Source of the DNA: JASGDC01 sp047608145
GTDB lineage: Bacteria > Actinomycetota > Actinomycetes > Actinomycetales > Micrococcaceae
Reading direction: 5' to 3'
NCBI GenBank assembly: GCA_047608145.1
Contig: JASGDC010000017.1
Coordinates: 1 to 32,950 of the forward strand
DNA length: 32,950 bases
Positions 14,812-23,009 of this stretch are shown here, in pieces. Numbering within the stretch: the first letter of the stretch is position 1; the number at the start of each line of letters is the position of its first letter. Under the pieces are notes generated by a model. The model had not been told where the DNA came from and searched no databases. It worked only from the letters and a program-made list of their open reading frames with translations. A program made the translations under genes and the position numbers.

Positions 14812-17361
14812 TTATGCTATCTTACGAACCTCCATTGCACGACTCATTGAGTCTTTAAACTCGGTTAAGTGGCGAATCAAACCAGCTGGAGCATCAGGGT
14901 TCTGCGCTAACCAAGTGTCAACACGAGTGATAGTTTTATCTGATACTGCATAGCTTGGGAAGCCAAGTTCAATGATGTACTGGCCAATTTCGTGAGAACG
15001 AGATTCCCAAATCGCACCGATAACTTCGAAGTATGAATCAATGAATGGTTCTAGAATCTTATTATCATTTGTACGCTGGAAGCCAAGACCGGTGTACTCA
15101 ATCATAGTGTTAGAAAGATCTTGGTTAGAAGTTAATTCTTTCCAAGCTTTTTCTTTAGCTTCTGTAGTAGGGATAGCCGCATAAGATAGAGCTGCTTTAG
15201 CTTGACCAGTAGTGGTGTTATCTTTCTCTGCAATTTCAGCAATTTCTTTTTCACCTGCACGACCAGCTGCTACAAGTGCGTGGAACAGCGTCCAACGTAA
15301 ATCCGGATCAACAGGTAGGTTTTCAAAGCGAATCTTCTTATCTAAGAAGTTTTCAATGAAGTTTAAGTGCTGATCAGAAATAGCGTAGTTAGAGAAGGTC
15401 GCAAGTAGCTGATATTGTAAATCAGGCATGTCTTGAGCATCAATGAATAGTTTGAACATGGTATCAGCAATACGTTCTTTAATTGGAGGTAGTTTTTCTT
15501 CTGGAATGAAGAACTGTACTGCTGTGTCAATATGACGTAACAAAATCATAATGATTGCTGACTGATCTTCATGAGAAATACTCTCCAAAATTAGACGGAT
15601 GTAGTCAATCGGAGAGAACTTCGCATCGCGTACCATTTCCCAAATGTTAGTCCAAATGATAGCTCGTGCTAATGGATCATCAAACTTAGCAGGATTTTCT
15701 TTAACGAATTGCAGTGATTCTTCATCAAATACTACCTTTGCATATGCAAAGTCTTGGTCGTTGATTAGGATGAAGTCTGGACGCTTTTCGCCGACAATTT
15801 CATCAATTTCAGTGTAGGCACCGTGAATATCACCTTCGAAAAACTTATCGCGAACTACACGGTTTCCATCTTTAACATTGTAGAAACCAATGCGTAGACG
15901 GTGTGGGCGCAATGTCTTAGATAGTTTATCGTTACCTTGTTTGATAGCAAAGTGTTGGATTGTACCATCGTCATCTACGTCAATACCGATTGATAGAACA
16001 TTCACACCTTCAGATTCTAGCCATTTTTGAGTCCACTTCTTCAAGTTACGACCTGATGTGCGTTCTAGCTCAATCATCAAATCTGAAAGTTCAGTATTGC
16101 CCCAAGAATGCTTATTAAAGTATTCCACAATTGCTTCCATAAAGTTGTCTTGGCCTACCCAAGCAACTAGCTGACGAAGTACTGAAGCACCTTTTGCATA
16201 AGTAATACCGTCGAAGTTCACTTGAATATCGTCTAGATCACGGATATTCGCCATGATTGGGTGAGTAGATGAAAGCTGGTCCTGCCGGTATGCCCAAGTC
16301 TTTTCTTGGATAGCAAAAGTAGTCCAAGCGTGTGTCCAGTCTTTAGTTCCTTCAACCATGCAAAGAGTAGACATGAACTCTGCAAATGACTCATTAAGCC
16401 ATAGATCATTCCACCATTTCATAGTCACTAGGTCACCGAACCACATGTGAGCAAGCTCATGCAAGATTGTTACTGCACGACGCTCAATAATTGCATCAGA
16501 TACACGTGAACGGAAAATGTAGAACTCACGGAATGTTACACAACCTGCGTTTTCCATTGCTCCAGCATTGAAATCAGGCACGAATAACTGATCGTACTTT
16601 TCAAAAGGATAAGGTGTCTTGTAAGTTTCTTCGTAGAACTTGAAACCTTCTTTTGTAAGGTCAAAGATATTTTTGTGATCTAGGTACTTGAACATTGACT
16701 TACGAGCATAAATACCTAATGGAATTGTGCAGCCTGAGGTACTTGTTAGTTCATCATGAACGCTTTCAAAAGGACCGCCAACTAATGCAGTAATATAACT
16801 AGACATTCTCTTAGTTGGTGGGAATTCCCAACGAGCTGTACCATCGCCTAATTTTTCTGGTTTTGGAGTTGGCGCATTAGAAATCATTTTCCAATGGTCA
16901 GGAACTCGAACTGAGAAGGTAAATTTAGATTTTAGATCTGGTTGTTCGAACACTGCGTAAACACGGCGTGAATCTGGGACTTCAAACTGAGAATAAACAT
17001 AAGTTTCATTATCCGCTGGGTCAGTTAAGATATGCAGACCTTCACCTGAATGGGTGTAAATTGCATCAGTTACAATCTTTAGTTCGTTTTCTTCTTCAGT
17101 TTCTGGAATCTGAATACGAACGTTATCAGCATATTTTGCTGGGTCTAGCTCTTTACCATTTAATGTTATTGAGTGAACTTTATCTGTAATAGCATCAATG
17201 AATGTAGCTTTTCCTGGCACAGCAGAGAATTTTACCGTAGTTTCAGAACGGAAAATCTTTTTCCCTTGCATTAAGTCAAGGTTGACATCGTATGAGTGGA
17301 CTTCAGTAACGATTGCTGCTCGTTCCTGTGCTTCCTGACGAGTCAAATTCATTCCAGGCAT
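14812..17361 (-). CDS. pepN: Aminopeptidase N (M1 metallopeptidase)
   Basis: An 849-residue cytosolic zinc aminopeptidase that removes N-terminal residues from peptides. Motifs: GAMENAG (about residue 267, substrate N-terminus binding) and HELAHMWFGDLVTMKWWNDL (about 301-320), with the zinc ligands HExxH and downstream Glu in LNESFAE. The C-terminal helical domain is complete. The start ATG at 17361 (MPGMNLTRQEA) has AAAGGAAG six or so bases before it; the frame extends to a GTG at 17379 that overlaps this ribosome-binding site. It is first in the pepN-mscS-glbO operon, just downstream of the tRNA-Gly terminator. Confidence 0.95.
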   Translation of the reverse strand: MPGMNLTRQEAQERAAIVTEVHSYDVNLDLMQGKKIFRSETTVKFSAVPGKATFIDAITDKVHSITLNGKELDPAKYADNVRIQIPETEEENELKIVTDAIYTHSGEGLHILTDPADNETYVYSQFEVPDSRRVYAVFEQPDLKSKFTFSVRVPDHWKMISNAPTPKPEKLGDGTARWEFPPTKRMSSYITALVGGPFESVHDELTSTSGCTIPLGIYARKSMFKYLDHKNIFDLTKEGFKFYEETYKTPYPFEKYDQLFVPDFNAGAMENAGCVTFREFYIFRSRVSDAIIERRAVTILHELAHMWFGDLVTMKWWNDLWLNESFAEFMSTLCMVEGTKDWTHAWTTFAIQEKTWAYRQDQLSSTHPIMANIRDLDDIQVNFDGITYAKGASVLRQLVAWVGQDNFMEAIVEYFNKHSWGNTELSDLMIELERTSGRNLKKWTQKWLESEGVNVLSIGIDVDDDGTIQHFAIKQGNDKLSKTLRPHRLRIGFYNVKDGNRVVRDKFFEGDIHGAYTEIDEIVGEKRPDFILINDQDFAYAKVVFDEESLQFVKENPAKFDDPLARAIIWTNIWEMVRDAKFSPIDYIRLILESISHEDQSAIIMILLRHIDTAVQFFIPEEKLPPIKERIADTMFKLFIDAQDMPDLQYQLLATFSNYAISDQHLNFIENFLDKKIRFENLPVDPDLRWTLFHALVAAGRAGEKEIAEIAEKDNTTTGQAKAALSYAAIPTTEAKEKAWKELTSNQDLSNTMIEYTGLGFQRTNDNKILEPFIDSYFEVIGAIWESRSHEIGQYIIELGFPSYAVSDKTITRVDTWLAQNPDAPAGLIRHLTEFKDSMSRAMEVRKIA

Positions 17362-17406
17362 CAAATACTTCCTTTGCACAAATAGTTATGTTCGTTTGTA
17401 TAGAAT

Positions 17407-17440
17407 AAAAGCCCAACGCTTCAGTGCGAAGAATTGGGCT
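17407..17440 (-). terminator. tRNA-Gly terminator
   Basis: AGCCCAA and TTGGGCT (17410-17416 / 17434-17440) with an inner CTTC/GAAG pairing, followed on the minus strand by TTTTATTC. A classic intrinsic terminator 4 bases after the tRNA, just before the pepN leader. Confidence 0.8.
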
Positions 17441-17443
17441 AAA

Positions 17444-17517
17444 TGGAGGGGGTGACGAGAATCGAACTCGCGTAATCTGCTTGGAAGGCAGAGGCTTTAC
17501 CACTAAGCTACACCCCC
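17444..17517 (-). tRNA. tRNA-Gly (anticodon TCC)
   Basis: Minus strand from 17517: acceptor GGGGGTG pairs with CACCCCC, D-arm TAGCTTAGTGGTA, anticodon arm CTGCCTTCCAAGCAG with anticodon TCC, T-arm GTTCGATTC and an encoded CCA end at 17446-17444. 74 bases. Confidence 0.95.
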
Positions 17518-17590
17518 ACTGCACTTCAGTGAGTACAAAGTATACTGTACACGATTTTATATTGAATGTGCAATTTTTAAGTGGTTTTTA

Positions 17591-18067
17591 TTAAGATTTT
17601 GGTGGGTATTTTGAACCATCGTAATCAGCTAGTTGCTTTATGCGACGAATATGGCGCTCACCTTCACTGAATGGCTCTTTTAGGAAAGTTAAAATCAAGC
17701 CAAAAGCTTCTTTTTCAGTGTGTTGACGAGCTCCAATTGATACTACATTTGCGTCATTATGTTGACGAGCCAACTTTGCAGTGTCTTCATTCCAAACAAG
17801 TGCGGCACGGATTCCAGATACTTTATTTGCTGAAATTTGTTCACCGTTTCCAGAGCCGCCAAATACTACACCTAGTGAATCTTTCCCAGCTTGCTGATCT
17901 TTAATAACAGCTTCTGCTGTTGCGATACAAAAACTTGGGTAGTCATCGTCTGAAACATATGTTTGTGGACCGTGGTCTACTGGCTCATAACCTTCATCAG
18001 CTAATACTTTCATTAAATTATTTTTCATCTCGAATCCAGCATGATCTGTTCCGATATGTACGCGCAT
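17591..18067 (-). CDS. rpiB: Ribose-5-phosphate isomerase B
   Basis: A 158-residue RpiB/LacAB family isomerase interconverting ribose-5-phosphate and ribulose-5-phosphate in the non-oxidative pentose phosphate pathway. Seen: IGTDHAGFEMK (residues 5-15), GVVFGGSGNGEQISANKV (about 66-83) and VVSIGARQHTEKEA. The catalytic cysteine of enterobacterial RpiB is Glu in GGSGNGE, as in mycobacterial and other actinobacterial RpiB. An AGAAAGG ribosome-binding site precedes the ATG. It faces away from a broken gene to the right and is not near zwf. Confidence 0.95.
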   Translation of the reverse strand: MRVHIGTDHAGFEMKNNLMKVLADEGYEPVDHGPQTYVSDDDYPSFCIATAEAVIKDQQAGKDSLGVVFGGSGNGEQISANKVSGIRAALVWNEDTAKLARQHNDANVVSIGARQHTEKEAFGLILTFLKEPFSEGERHIRRIKQLADYDGSKYPPKS

Positions 18068-18241
18068 TTTGCACCTTTCTTAATTTTTGTATTCTATATG
18101 CAATTATAGAACCACTTGGTATTATTTCCTGCCGCTTTAGTAGAGTTCACACAATTATAAGCACTAAAATAATAAATCTTGATATAGAACACATGTTCGA
18201 ACATAATAGAAATTGCCAGCTTAAACTATGAAAGGTACATC

Positions 18242-18857
18242 ATGGATCTCGATACTTTTATTACCACCTTTGAAGATGACCCCACTGCCGTTAATACTTT
18301 TGGAGCTTCCAAGCAACTAAGTCTATTTTATTTGTTTGACACTCTAGTAGTGCGTGGTGGCAAAATAGAAATGTTACTAAGTGAAACTCCCAAAGATATT
18401 TTATTAGAAGGGCTTGGGGATGACTATACAGAGGTAACTTCTTGCTCTGATTATCAATATGGTGATGTTGTAATTTGGGAAGATACTCCTGTAATCGATG
18501 GTTTAGTTTATCAAGAAGGATTACTAGGTATTGCTACTGTAGATATTGGATTATCTCTTGTAATTTTTTGTATTTCAGGAGGGGGCCAAGGGCTACTAAT
18601 GCTTCTAAAGAAGGAATTAAGGCAGTTTATCGTGCTAAGAAAATTGAAGATGACTTCGTAGCTTCTGAAGGAGTATGCCAAGCCTCTGGAATCAGCATAA
18701 AAGTGGCAGAGTTAATCTTTTCTTATCATTTGATGCTATTAAAAGTTATTTTGCTCAGAAAAATAATAACTCTGAACATTATGAGCTATTAGAAGCACGC
18801 AGTGAGATTATTTTGAAAAACTTTATCAATGAGATAGAGGCTATTAAAGATGCTTGC
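18242..18857 (+). pseudogene. Gene broken by two frameshifts
   Basis: Three overlapping frames read as one acidic protein of about 205 residues: MDLDTFITTFEDDPTAVNTF in frame one to about 18575, RATNASKEGIKAVYRAKKIE in frame two, then SFDAIKSYFAQKNNNSEHYE in frame three, ending KDAC at 18857. Each step is one missing base; the first falls in a run of five G. I do not recognise the family. An AAGGTAC-type ribosome-binding site precedes the ATG. It is either decayed, misread in G and A runs, or, less likely, phase variable. Confidence 0.7.
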
Positions 18858-18898
18858 TAGTAACAGGTAAAATAGAAATTAAGTAAAGGAGCATCATC

Positions 18899-19174
18899 AT
18901 GAGTGATAAAAATTTTGACAAAGAGCCTGAAAAAATCGAAAATCATATACCGACAATGGAAGAGTTAGATTTTGATTCTGCGACTCGTGAATACTCACCA
19001 GATTATAAAGATGAGCCACTGATTGACGAGATTGGTGATGCTTTCGAGGAGCTTGGTAGAGAAGTTATTCAAACAGTTAAAGATATTCCTGAAAGTTTTA
19101 GAGAATTTGGTCAAGAAGTAAAAAGGCTAGTAGATGCTCGTTTTGGTAATGACAACAAAGAAAAAGACGAATAA
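18899..19174 (+). CDS. Small acidic conserved protein, 91 aa
   Basis: An acidic hydrophilic protein starting MSDKNFDKEPEKIENH, with helical segments DEIGDAFEELGREVIQTVKD and FREFGQEVKRLVDARFGNDN. Charge pattern suggests amphipathic helices that could pair with a membrane or partner protein; no membrane segment is seen. Resembles short unnamed actinobacterial proteins with an xTVKDIPxSF pattern, but no function is known to me. A strong AAAGGAGC ribosome-binding site lies 7 bases before the ATG. It ends 67 bases before tRNA-Pro. Confidence 0.6.
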   Translation: MSDKNFDKEPEKIENHIPTMEELDFDSATREYSPDYKDEPLIDEIGDAFEELGREVIQTVKDIPESFREFGQEVKRLVDARFGNDNKEKDE

Positions 19175-19241
19175 AATATAAAATTTATTAGAATGTGCAT
19201 TTTTTAAAAAAATGTTCTATTATTGATAGGTCTGATGATTT

Positions 19242-19315
19242 CGGGGTGTGGCGCAGCTTGGTAGCGCATCTGTTTTGGGAACAGAGGGTCGCAGGTTCAA
19301 ATCCTGTCACCCCGA
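19242..19315 (+). tRNA. tRNA-Pro (anticodon TGG); insertion site
   Basis: Acceptor CGGGGTG pairs with CACCCCG (19308-19314); D-arm TGGCGCAGCTTGGTAGCGCA; anticodon arm TCTGTTTTGGGAACAGA with anticodon TGG; T-arm GCAGGTTCAAATCCTGT. No CCA is encoded. The 3' half is the likely attachment site of the element to the right. Confidence 0.95.
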
Positions 19316-19319
19316 CGGG

Positions 19320-19360
19320 CAAAGCCTTATTTCTCTAGGGAAGTAAGGCTTTTTATTTTT
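19320..19360 (+). terminator. Terminator after tRNA-Pro
   Basis: AAAGCCTTA (19321-19329) pairs with TAAGGCTTT (19344-19352), followed by a run of T. If the element begins in the tRNA 3' end, this terminator belongs to the element and replaces the native one. Confidence 0.85.
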
Positions 19361-19378
19361 AGTTTATTTTGCAAAAGT

Positions 19379-19398
19379 GGGCGTTTAATGGGCGTTTA
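19379..19398 (+). repeat. Direct repeat near the attachment site
   Basis: GGGCGTTTA occurs at 19379-19387 and 19390-19398, 11 bases apart, between the tRNA terminator and the integrase gene. Position and helical spacing fit integrase arm-type or excisionase binding sites. Confidence 0.5.
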
Positions 19399-19565
19399 GT
19401 AAAATGTTTGTGGTCTTATAAATCATGTAGTGTTTGAGCGTGTTGCGTGCGTTTCCCTCACTTTTCTTTTCCTATAAGCCACGAATAATGACTTCTGGCG
19501 TGCTAGATAGTTGTTCAAGGAGGGCATTACAAGCAACTGTTTTCTCCTAATCACACCACTTATTG
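19399..19565. other. Left end of the element, no gene seen
   Basis: Short AT-rich stretch between the arm-type repeats and the integrase stop. No coding frame or clear terminator is recognised. It probably holds the remaining integrase and excisionase binding sites. Confidence 0.4.
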
Positions 19566-20681
19566 TCAAAGAATTTTATATTCTTTTAAGTATTCAGAGT
19601 TATCTACTTCGGGCATGGTTTTTGCGATATAGTGTTTGTTTGCTGTTTTTTCTTCTTCGTGGCCTAGTTGGCTTGTGACGATGGCTGTGCCTCCACTGGC
19701 TTGTGCTAGGAATGTTGCTAGTGCTTTGCGTAGATCGGTAGGAGTGAGGTTTTTAAAACGCTTATCAAGATTTTTGATTTTTCTTAGTTCACGGTTGAGA
19801 TTATTGACTGTAATGTACGTGTCTTCACGAGTTGGAAAAACTTTCCTACTTTTACTTTTTGCTTTTCGGTTTATTAGGATGTTTATTGCTTCTTGTGGCA
19901 CTTTTAATTCTCGGAAGCCTTTAATTGTTTTTGGGTGATCTTGTCTGAAGATGCCTTTACCAGTTTGTTGTTTGACTGTTCCGGTGATTTTTACTGTGTT
20001 TTTGTTGAAGTCGATGTCTTTCCATCGTAAAGCTAGTGTTTCTCCTGTGCGTGCTCCAAGGTATGCGTGAATTACAAGGTAGTCGTATAGGGGTACTGTG
20101 GTTTTTTGGTGTTCTTTAATGAATTGTAGGAAGTCGTGTACTGTTTGCATACTGGTTCGTTTTGTTATTTTATTTTTAATTTTTGGTCTTTGTGCTTGTT
20201 TTGCGTAGTTTATTGGTACTATATTTTCTCTTACTGCTAGCTGTATTGCAGAGGATATTATAATTTTTGTATTTTTGGCAACGTATGGGGTTTTAGTTTC
20301 AAAGTATCGTTCTAGGTTTCCAGTTGTAATTTCATTTAGTCTTAAATTTGGTAAGTCTTTAGATATGTGGTTTTTTAGGACACTTTCGTATTTTCTTTTG
20401 GTGTCATAGCTTGTGTCATGTTGGTTGATCCAGTATTGGCATAGTTCAGTGATTAGCATGTTGGATTTTATTGTTATGCCTGTTGCTCCTGAATGGTTTT
20501 GGAGTTTTTCTTTGAGTGCTAGTTTTGCTGCTCCAGCGGTGTGTGCTCGTTTGCGTACTTTACGGGTTATGCCGTCGATGTCTCTGTAGCGTGTTTCTGC
20601 TTCCCATGTGCCTTTACTGATTTTACGGGTTCTTATATCTCCGTATGTGCCTAATGGTAGGGGTGGCCTGCCTAGGGCCAT
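19566..20681 (-). CDS. int: Tyrosine recombinase, site-specific integrase
   Basis: A 371-residue phage-type integrase. The N-terminal part (1-60, LGTYGDIRTRK and WEAETRYRDIDG) is the arm-binding domain with three beta strands; 65-150 is the SAM-like core-binding domain; catalytic domain follows with Arg in GARTGETLALRWKDI, the LR dyad in PTDLRKALATFL, His in QLGHEE and Tyr in HYIAK. The usual His-x-x-Arg of box II is Thr-Asp-Leu-Arg, a variant tolerated in several actinobacterial integrases. It faces the tRNA. The coding strand is A+C-rich, opposite to all other element genes. An ACAAGGAGC ribosome-binding site precedes the ATG. Confidence 0.93.
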   Translation of the reverse strand: MALGRPPLPLGTYGDIRTRKISKGTWEAETRYRDIDGITRKVRKRAHTAGAAKLALKEKLQNHSGATGITIKSNMLITELCQYWINQHDTSYDTKRKYESVLKNHISKDLPNLRLNEITTGNLERYFETKTPYVAKNTKIIISSAIQLAVRENIVPINYAKQAQRPKIKNKITKRTSMQTVHDFLQFIKEHQKTTVPLYDYLVIHAYLGARTGETLALRWKDIDFNKNTVKITGTVKQQTGKGIFRQDHPKTIKGFRELKVPQEAINILINRKAKSKSRKVFPTREDTYITVNNLNRELRKIKNLDKRFKNLTPTDLRKALATFLAQASGGTAIVTSQLGHEEEKTANKHYIAKTMPEVDNSEYLKEYKIL

Positions 20682-20710
20682 GATAGACTGCTCCTTGTCA
20701 TTATTTTTAT

Positions 20711-20753
20711 TGACCTTGTCTCCTCTGCCAGTCCGTCAAGGTTGAGCAGAGGG
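20711..20753 (-). promoter_or_regulatory. Interleaved inverted repeats in the integrase leader
   Basis: Read on the minus strand, CCTCTGC (20753-20747) pairs with GCAGAGG (20729-20723), and ACCTTG (20743-20738) pairs with CAAGGT (20719-20714). The order of arms is that of an H-type pseudoknot, with loops of 3, 8 and 3 bases, starting about 70 and ending about 30 bases upstream of the integrase start. It may instead be two protein-binding dyads. Confidence 0.45.
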
Positions 20754-20816
20754 GATATTTATGTTTATTTAAAGCTCTTCTCGCGTTTTATTTTGGGTTA
20801 GTAGTTTTTGTTTCTC

Positions 20817-21242
20817 TTAAAATTTCTTTAGTACTCTGTTTTGTAATTCTTTAAATTCGTTTTCGCTCATCATTGACTTATAAATCTTCAATGCGTCAAT
20901 ATCTACGTTTAGCTCGTGTGCTAATTCTATGTCGGTCATGCCATCTGTGTAGGCTTCCACTATTTCTTCTTTAGTTATTAGCAGTTGAGCGGCTTCTTTG
21001 TCTGCTCTTAGCTCTTGCTTAGTTTTTAGATACCCATGGCAACTAGTGTCACCATGTTTTGCATGTGATAATTCATGTGCGATAGTAAACCATTTTTGCG
21101 GATCACTTTGATGTGTATTCCATAGGATACTGTGAGAGCTTACTTCGTATGACCCAAGTCGTTTAGGAGGCATTTTTTCACTTGGAAAAATTGTTACATC
21201 TAGCTCTTCTTTTAATTTTTGTATTCGACTATAGTAGCCCAT
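20817..21242 (-). CDS. ImmA/IrrE family metallopeptidase
   Basis: A 141-residue zinc protease with HELSHAKHG (HExxH) at about residues 53-61 and the following ELRADKEAAQLLITKEE helix supplying the third ligand Glu. In ICEBs1-like elements ImmA cleaves the ImmR repressor upon DNA damage or quorum signals and induces excision; the same role is inferred here because its start overlaps the repressor gene by 14 bases. The C-terminal helix block TDIELAHELNVDIDALKIY is typical. Cytosolic. Confidence 0.9.
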   Translation of the reverse strand: MGYYSRIQKLKEELDVTIFPSEKMPPKRLGSYEVSSHSILWNTHQSDPQKWFTIAHELSHAKHGDTSCHGYLKTKQELRADKEAAQLLITKEEIVEAYTDGMTDIELAHELNVDIDALKIYKSMMSENEFKELQNRVLKKF

Positions 21243-21612
21243 CTCGATACTCTTTCACTTCACCTTCTTTAGCAGCAAGTGCATGCTCATTTTGATAGTG
21301 TGCTGCTTCTACAAATTCTTTGCTTAGTTCACGAGGGGAAGATGATTTAACTGTATCGGATACCTCCGACATTTTTTCTTCAGCTCTTTTAAGTATGGTT
21401 GCAGGAGATATTTTTAAGACTTTACATATCTTTATTAAGTCTGATAGCCTTATATCTCTTTTTCCTGCGTGAGTTTTGTTTATCGTAGGTTCAGATAAAC
21501 CAGACTTCTTTGCAAGATCATTTTGTTTAAGCTCTATCCTGCTCATTTCTGCTCTTATTTCTGCTGAAACGAATTGGTTTAACGTAAATTCTGTATTGCT
21601 TTGTCTATTCAT
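21229..21612 (-). CDS. XRE-family repressor, ImmR-like
   Basis: A 127-residue protein with an HTH_3 domain at about residues 20-70: LKQNDLAKKSGLSEPTINKT is the helix-turn-helix. The rest is a charged tail with KSSSPRELSKEFVEA, likely the ImmA cleavage or oligomerisation region. It should hold the element silent by binding the divergent region to the Cro-like gene. A perfect GTATCGGATAC dyad inside its own coding region (21353-21363) resembles the iteron dyads further right. Confidence 0.88.
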   Translation of the reverse strand: MNRQSNTEFTLNQFVSAEIRAEMSRIELKQNDLAKKSGLSEPTINKTHAGKRDIRLSDLIKICKVLKISPATILKRAEEKMSEVSDTVKSSSPRELSKEFVEAAHYQNEHALAAKEGEVKEYRDGLL

Positions 21613-21723
21613 ATATTAAATTTTACCAAATAAATAGACATGCCAACAAAATATTTAGAAACTTTCTGTAAATTATGTTTAACTTAAAACATAGAAATTT
21701 TATAAACCAAAAAAGGAAATATT
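21613..21723. promoter_or_regulatory. Repressor / Cro-like divergent operator region
   Basis: About 110 very AT-rich bases between the divergent repressor and Cro-like genes. ATGTTT-AACTTA-AAACAT (21675-21692) is an inverted repeat, a likely repressor operator. For the repressor, TTGTTG and TAAAAT spaced 18 bases apart (minus strand, about 21650 to 21620) may be the promoter. AAAAAAGGAAA is the ribosome-binding site of the plus gene. Confidence 0.5.
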
Positions 21724-21942
21724 ATGGTTAGTCAAATTTTCAGAGAAATTGATAAGAAAAAGATAGATAGAGACATTACTACAGCTCAATTGTGCGAAGC
21801 AGTAGGCATGAAAAGAGGTACTTACTATTCAAAACGACGAACAGGGTTCTTAACTGTTGATGAAGTCGGGCTTTTCGCTAAAGCTCTTAATTGCTCAACA
21901 ACCGACCTGTTAACTGATGAAGTTATAGAGGGTGTGGCGTGA
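21724..21942 (+). CDS. Small XRE-type DNA-binding protein, Cro-like
   Basis: A 72-residue helix-turn-helix protein: ITTAQLCEAVGMKRGTYYSK covers the recognition helices, followed by FLTVDEVGLFAKALNCSTTD. Size, divergent position opposite the ImmR-like gene and first place in the rightward operon fit a Cro-type regulator. AAAGGAAAT ribosome-binding site. The next gene overlaps by 4 bases. Confidence 0.8.
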   Translation: MVSQIFREIDKKKIDRDITTAQLCEAVGMKRGTYYSKRRTGFLTVDEVGLFAKALNCSTTDLLTDEVIEGVA

Positions 21943-22163
21943 GTATGTGTGTTACTGGGAAGCATGACTGCGGTTATCCGTATAGCGTGAGGGAAGTTGC
22001 GGAGAAATATCATATAGGGAATTTGTCAGTGAGTGTTTATGCCTGTATGGGTCGTATTCCGCCTCAGGCTTTTAGAGGTCGTTGGTATAGGTGTGAGATT
22101 GATGAGGCCTTGGAAATGATGGTTAATAAAAGGCTTTGGTGGAACGGTGAAGTAAGAGCGTGA
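21939..22163 (+). CDS. Excisionase-like small DNA-binding protein
   Basis: A 74-residue protein with YSVREVAEKYHIGNLSVSVY, a MerR/AlpA-type winged-helix start, and RIPPQAFRGRWYRCEIDEAL, the typical wing of recombination-directionality factors of actinobacterial elements. Start GTG overlaps the Cro-like stop by 4 bases (GTGA). It most likely directs excision with the integrase, but it could also act in transcription. Cysteines CVTGKHDC at the start are unusual. Confidence 0.65.
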   Translation: MSMCVTGKHDCGYPYSVREVAEKYHIGNLSVSVYACMGRIPPQAFRGRWYRCEIDEALEMMVNKRLWWNGEVRA

Positions 22164-22405
22164 AGTTTCGGCAGCGGTTTGAGGTCAAGTTCGATTGTTT
22201 AGGAGAAGGAGATGAGGATGTTTTTATTGTTAGGCTTCGTGAGTTTCTTCTTGATCTTGGTTATGAGACTCCTTATGTTCGTGTTGTTTCGGTTGAGAAA
22301 GGAGCGGTTGTTGTGAGGATTCAGTTTATTACTCTAGAGCCTGTTGATGAAGGAGTTTTTGTTTTGCAGTTGAGTGATTTTGATAAAGGTTTATTTGCTA
22401 AGTAG
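22160..22405 (+). CDS. Unknown element protein, 81 aa
   Basis: Unrecognised. A small soluble protein with amphipathic beta-strand-like stretches FEVKFDCLGEGDEDVFIVRL and VRVVSVEKGAVVVRIQFITL. GTG start overlaps the preceding stop by 4 bases, so translation is coupled to the excisionase-like gene. Codon choice is G+T-rich like the neighbours. No motif is seen. Confidence 0.55.
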   Translation: MKFRQRFEVKFDCLGEGDEDVFIVRLREFLLDLGYETPYVRVVSVEKGAVVVRIQFITLEPVDEGVFVLQLSDFDKGLFAK

Positions 22406-22432
22406 GTAAGTAGAAGTATTAGGGAGTGAGAT

Positions 22433-22744
22433 GTGATGGTTCGGTGGGATCCGTTTAAGCCGCCTTTTATTCGGTTGGATAGTTTTATTGCTTTTCATGG
22501 TGTTGAGAATGTGTGTCTTGTTGAGGGGTTGGTGATTAATTCGGTTGTGGAGTATGAGATTGTTTCTTGGCAGTTGAGTCGTATTCGTAGTGCTTTGATT
22601 TGGGTTAATGAAAATAAGTTTCCGAATAAGGTGGATAAGTTGAAGGAGATTGCAGAAGGGTTGGATCGGGTTTTGGTTAATTGTTCTTACGAAAACCTCA
22701 ATAGAAACCTTGCAAAAGTGGAAGTAGGAGATGGTGAATTGTGA
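22433..22744 (+). CDS. Unknown element protein, 103 aa
   Basis: Unrecognised. Begins MMVRWDPFKPPFIRLDSF and has a probable helix VEYEIVSWQLSRIRSALIWV. Soluble, no cysteine pair except CSYEN. GTG (22433) or ATG (22436) could start it. Its end overlaps the next gene by 4 bases. Confidence 0.55.
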   Translation: MMVRWDPFKPPFIRLDSFIAFHGVENVCLVEGLVINSVVEYEIVSWQLSRIRSALIWVNENKFPNKVDKLKEIAEGLDRVLVNCSYENLNRNLAKVEVGDGEL

Positions 22745-22965
22745 GAAGAAGGAAGCCTATGAGCGCTGAGTTGAGGCGACAGCTTTGGTTGAATATGGCT
22801 AAAGCTTGTGAGGATGCAGCGTCAGAATGTACAGAAGATTATATCTTTGAGCGTGAAACTCCTAGTGAGAAGTCTGCGCATGCTATTTATCGTCAGATTG
22901 CTATGGATAGTTATCCGAATAGGGTGATTATTCAGTGTTCAGCTGTTACCCCCCTGTTCAAGTAG
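22741..22965 (+). CDS. Unknown element protein, 74 aa
   Basis: Unrecognised. Basic start MRRRKPMSAELRRQLWLNMA then ACEDAASECTEDYIFERETP, a helical and then acidic pattern. The GTG start overlaps the previous stop by 4 bases. Small size and coupling suggest an accessory role in the same operon. Confidence 0.5.
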   Translation: MRRRKPMSAELRRQLWLNMAKACEDAASECTEDYIFERETPSEKSAHAIYRQIAMDSYPNRVIIQCSAVTPLFK

Positions 22966-23009
22966 GTAAATAAGGAATGTAAGGAATGGTTAGGGAAAGG
23001 AAAATAATT

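Noticed and set aside
17362..17379. GTG start six codons upstream for pepN
   Set aside because: It overlaps the AAAGGAAG ribosome-binding site of the ATG at 17361.
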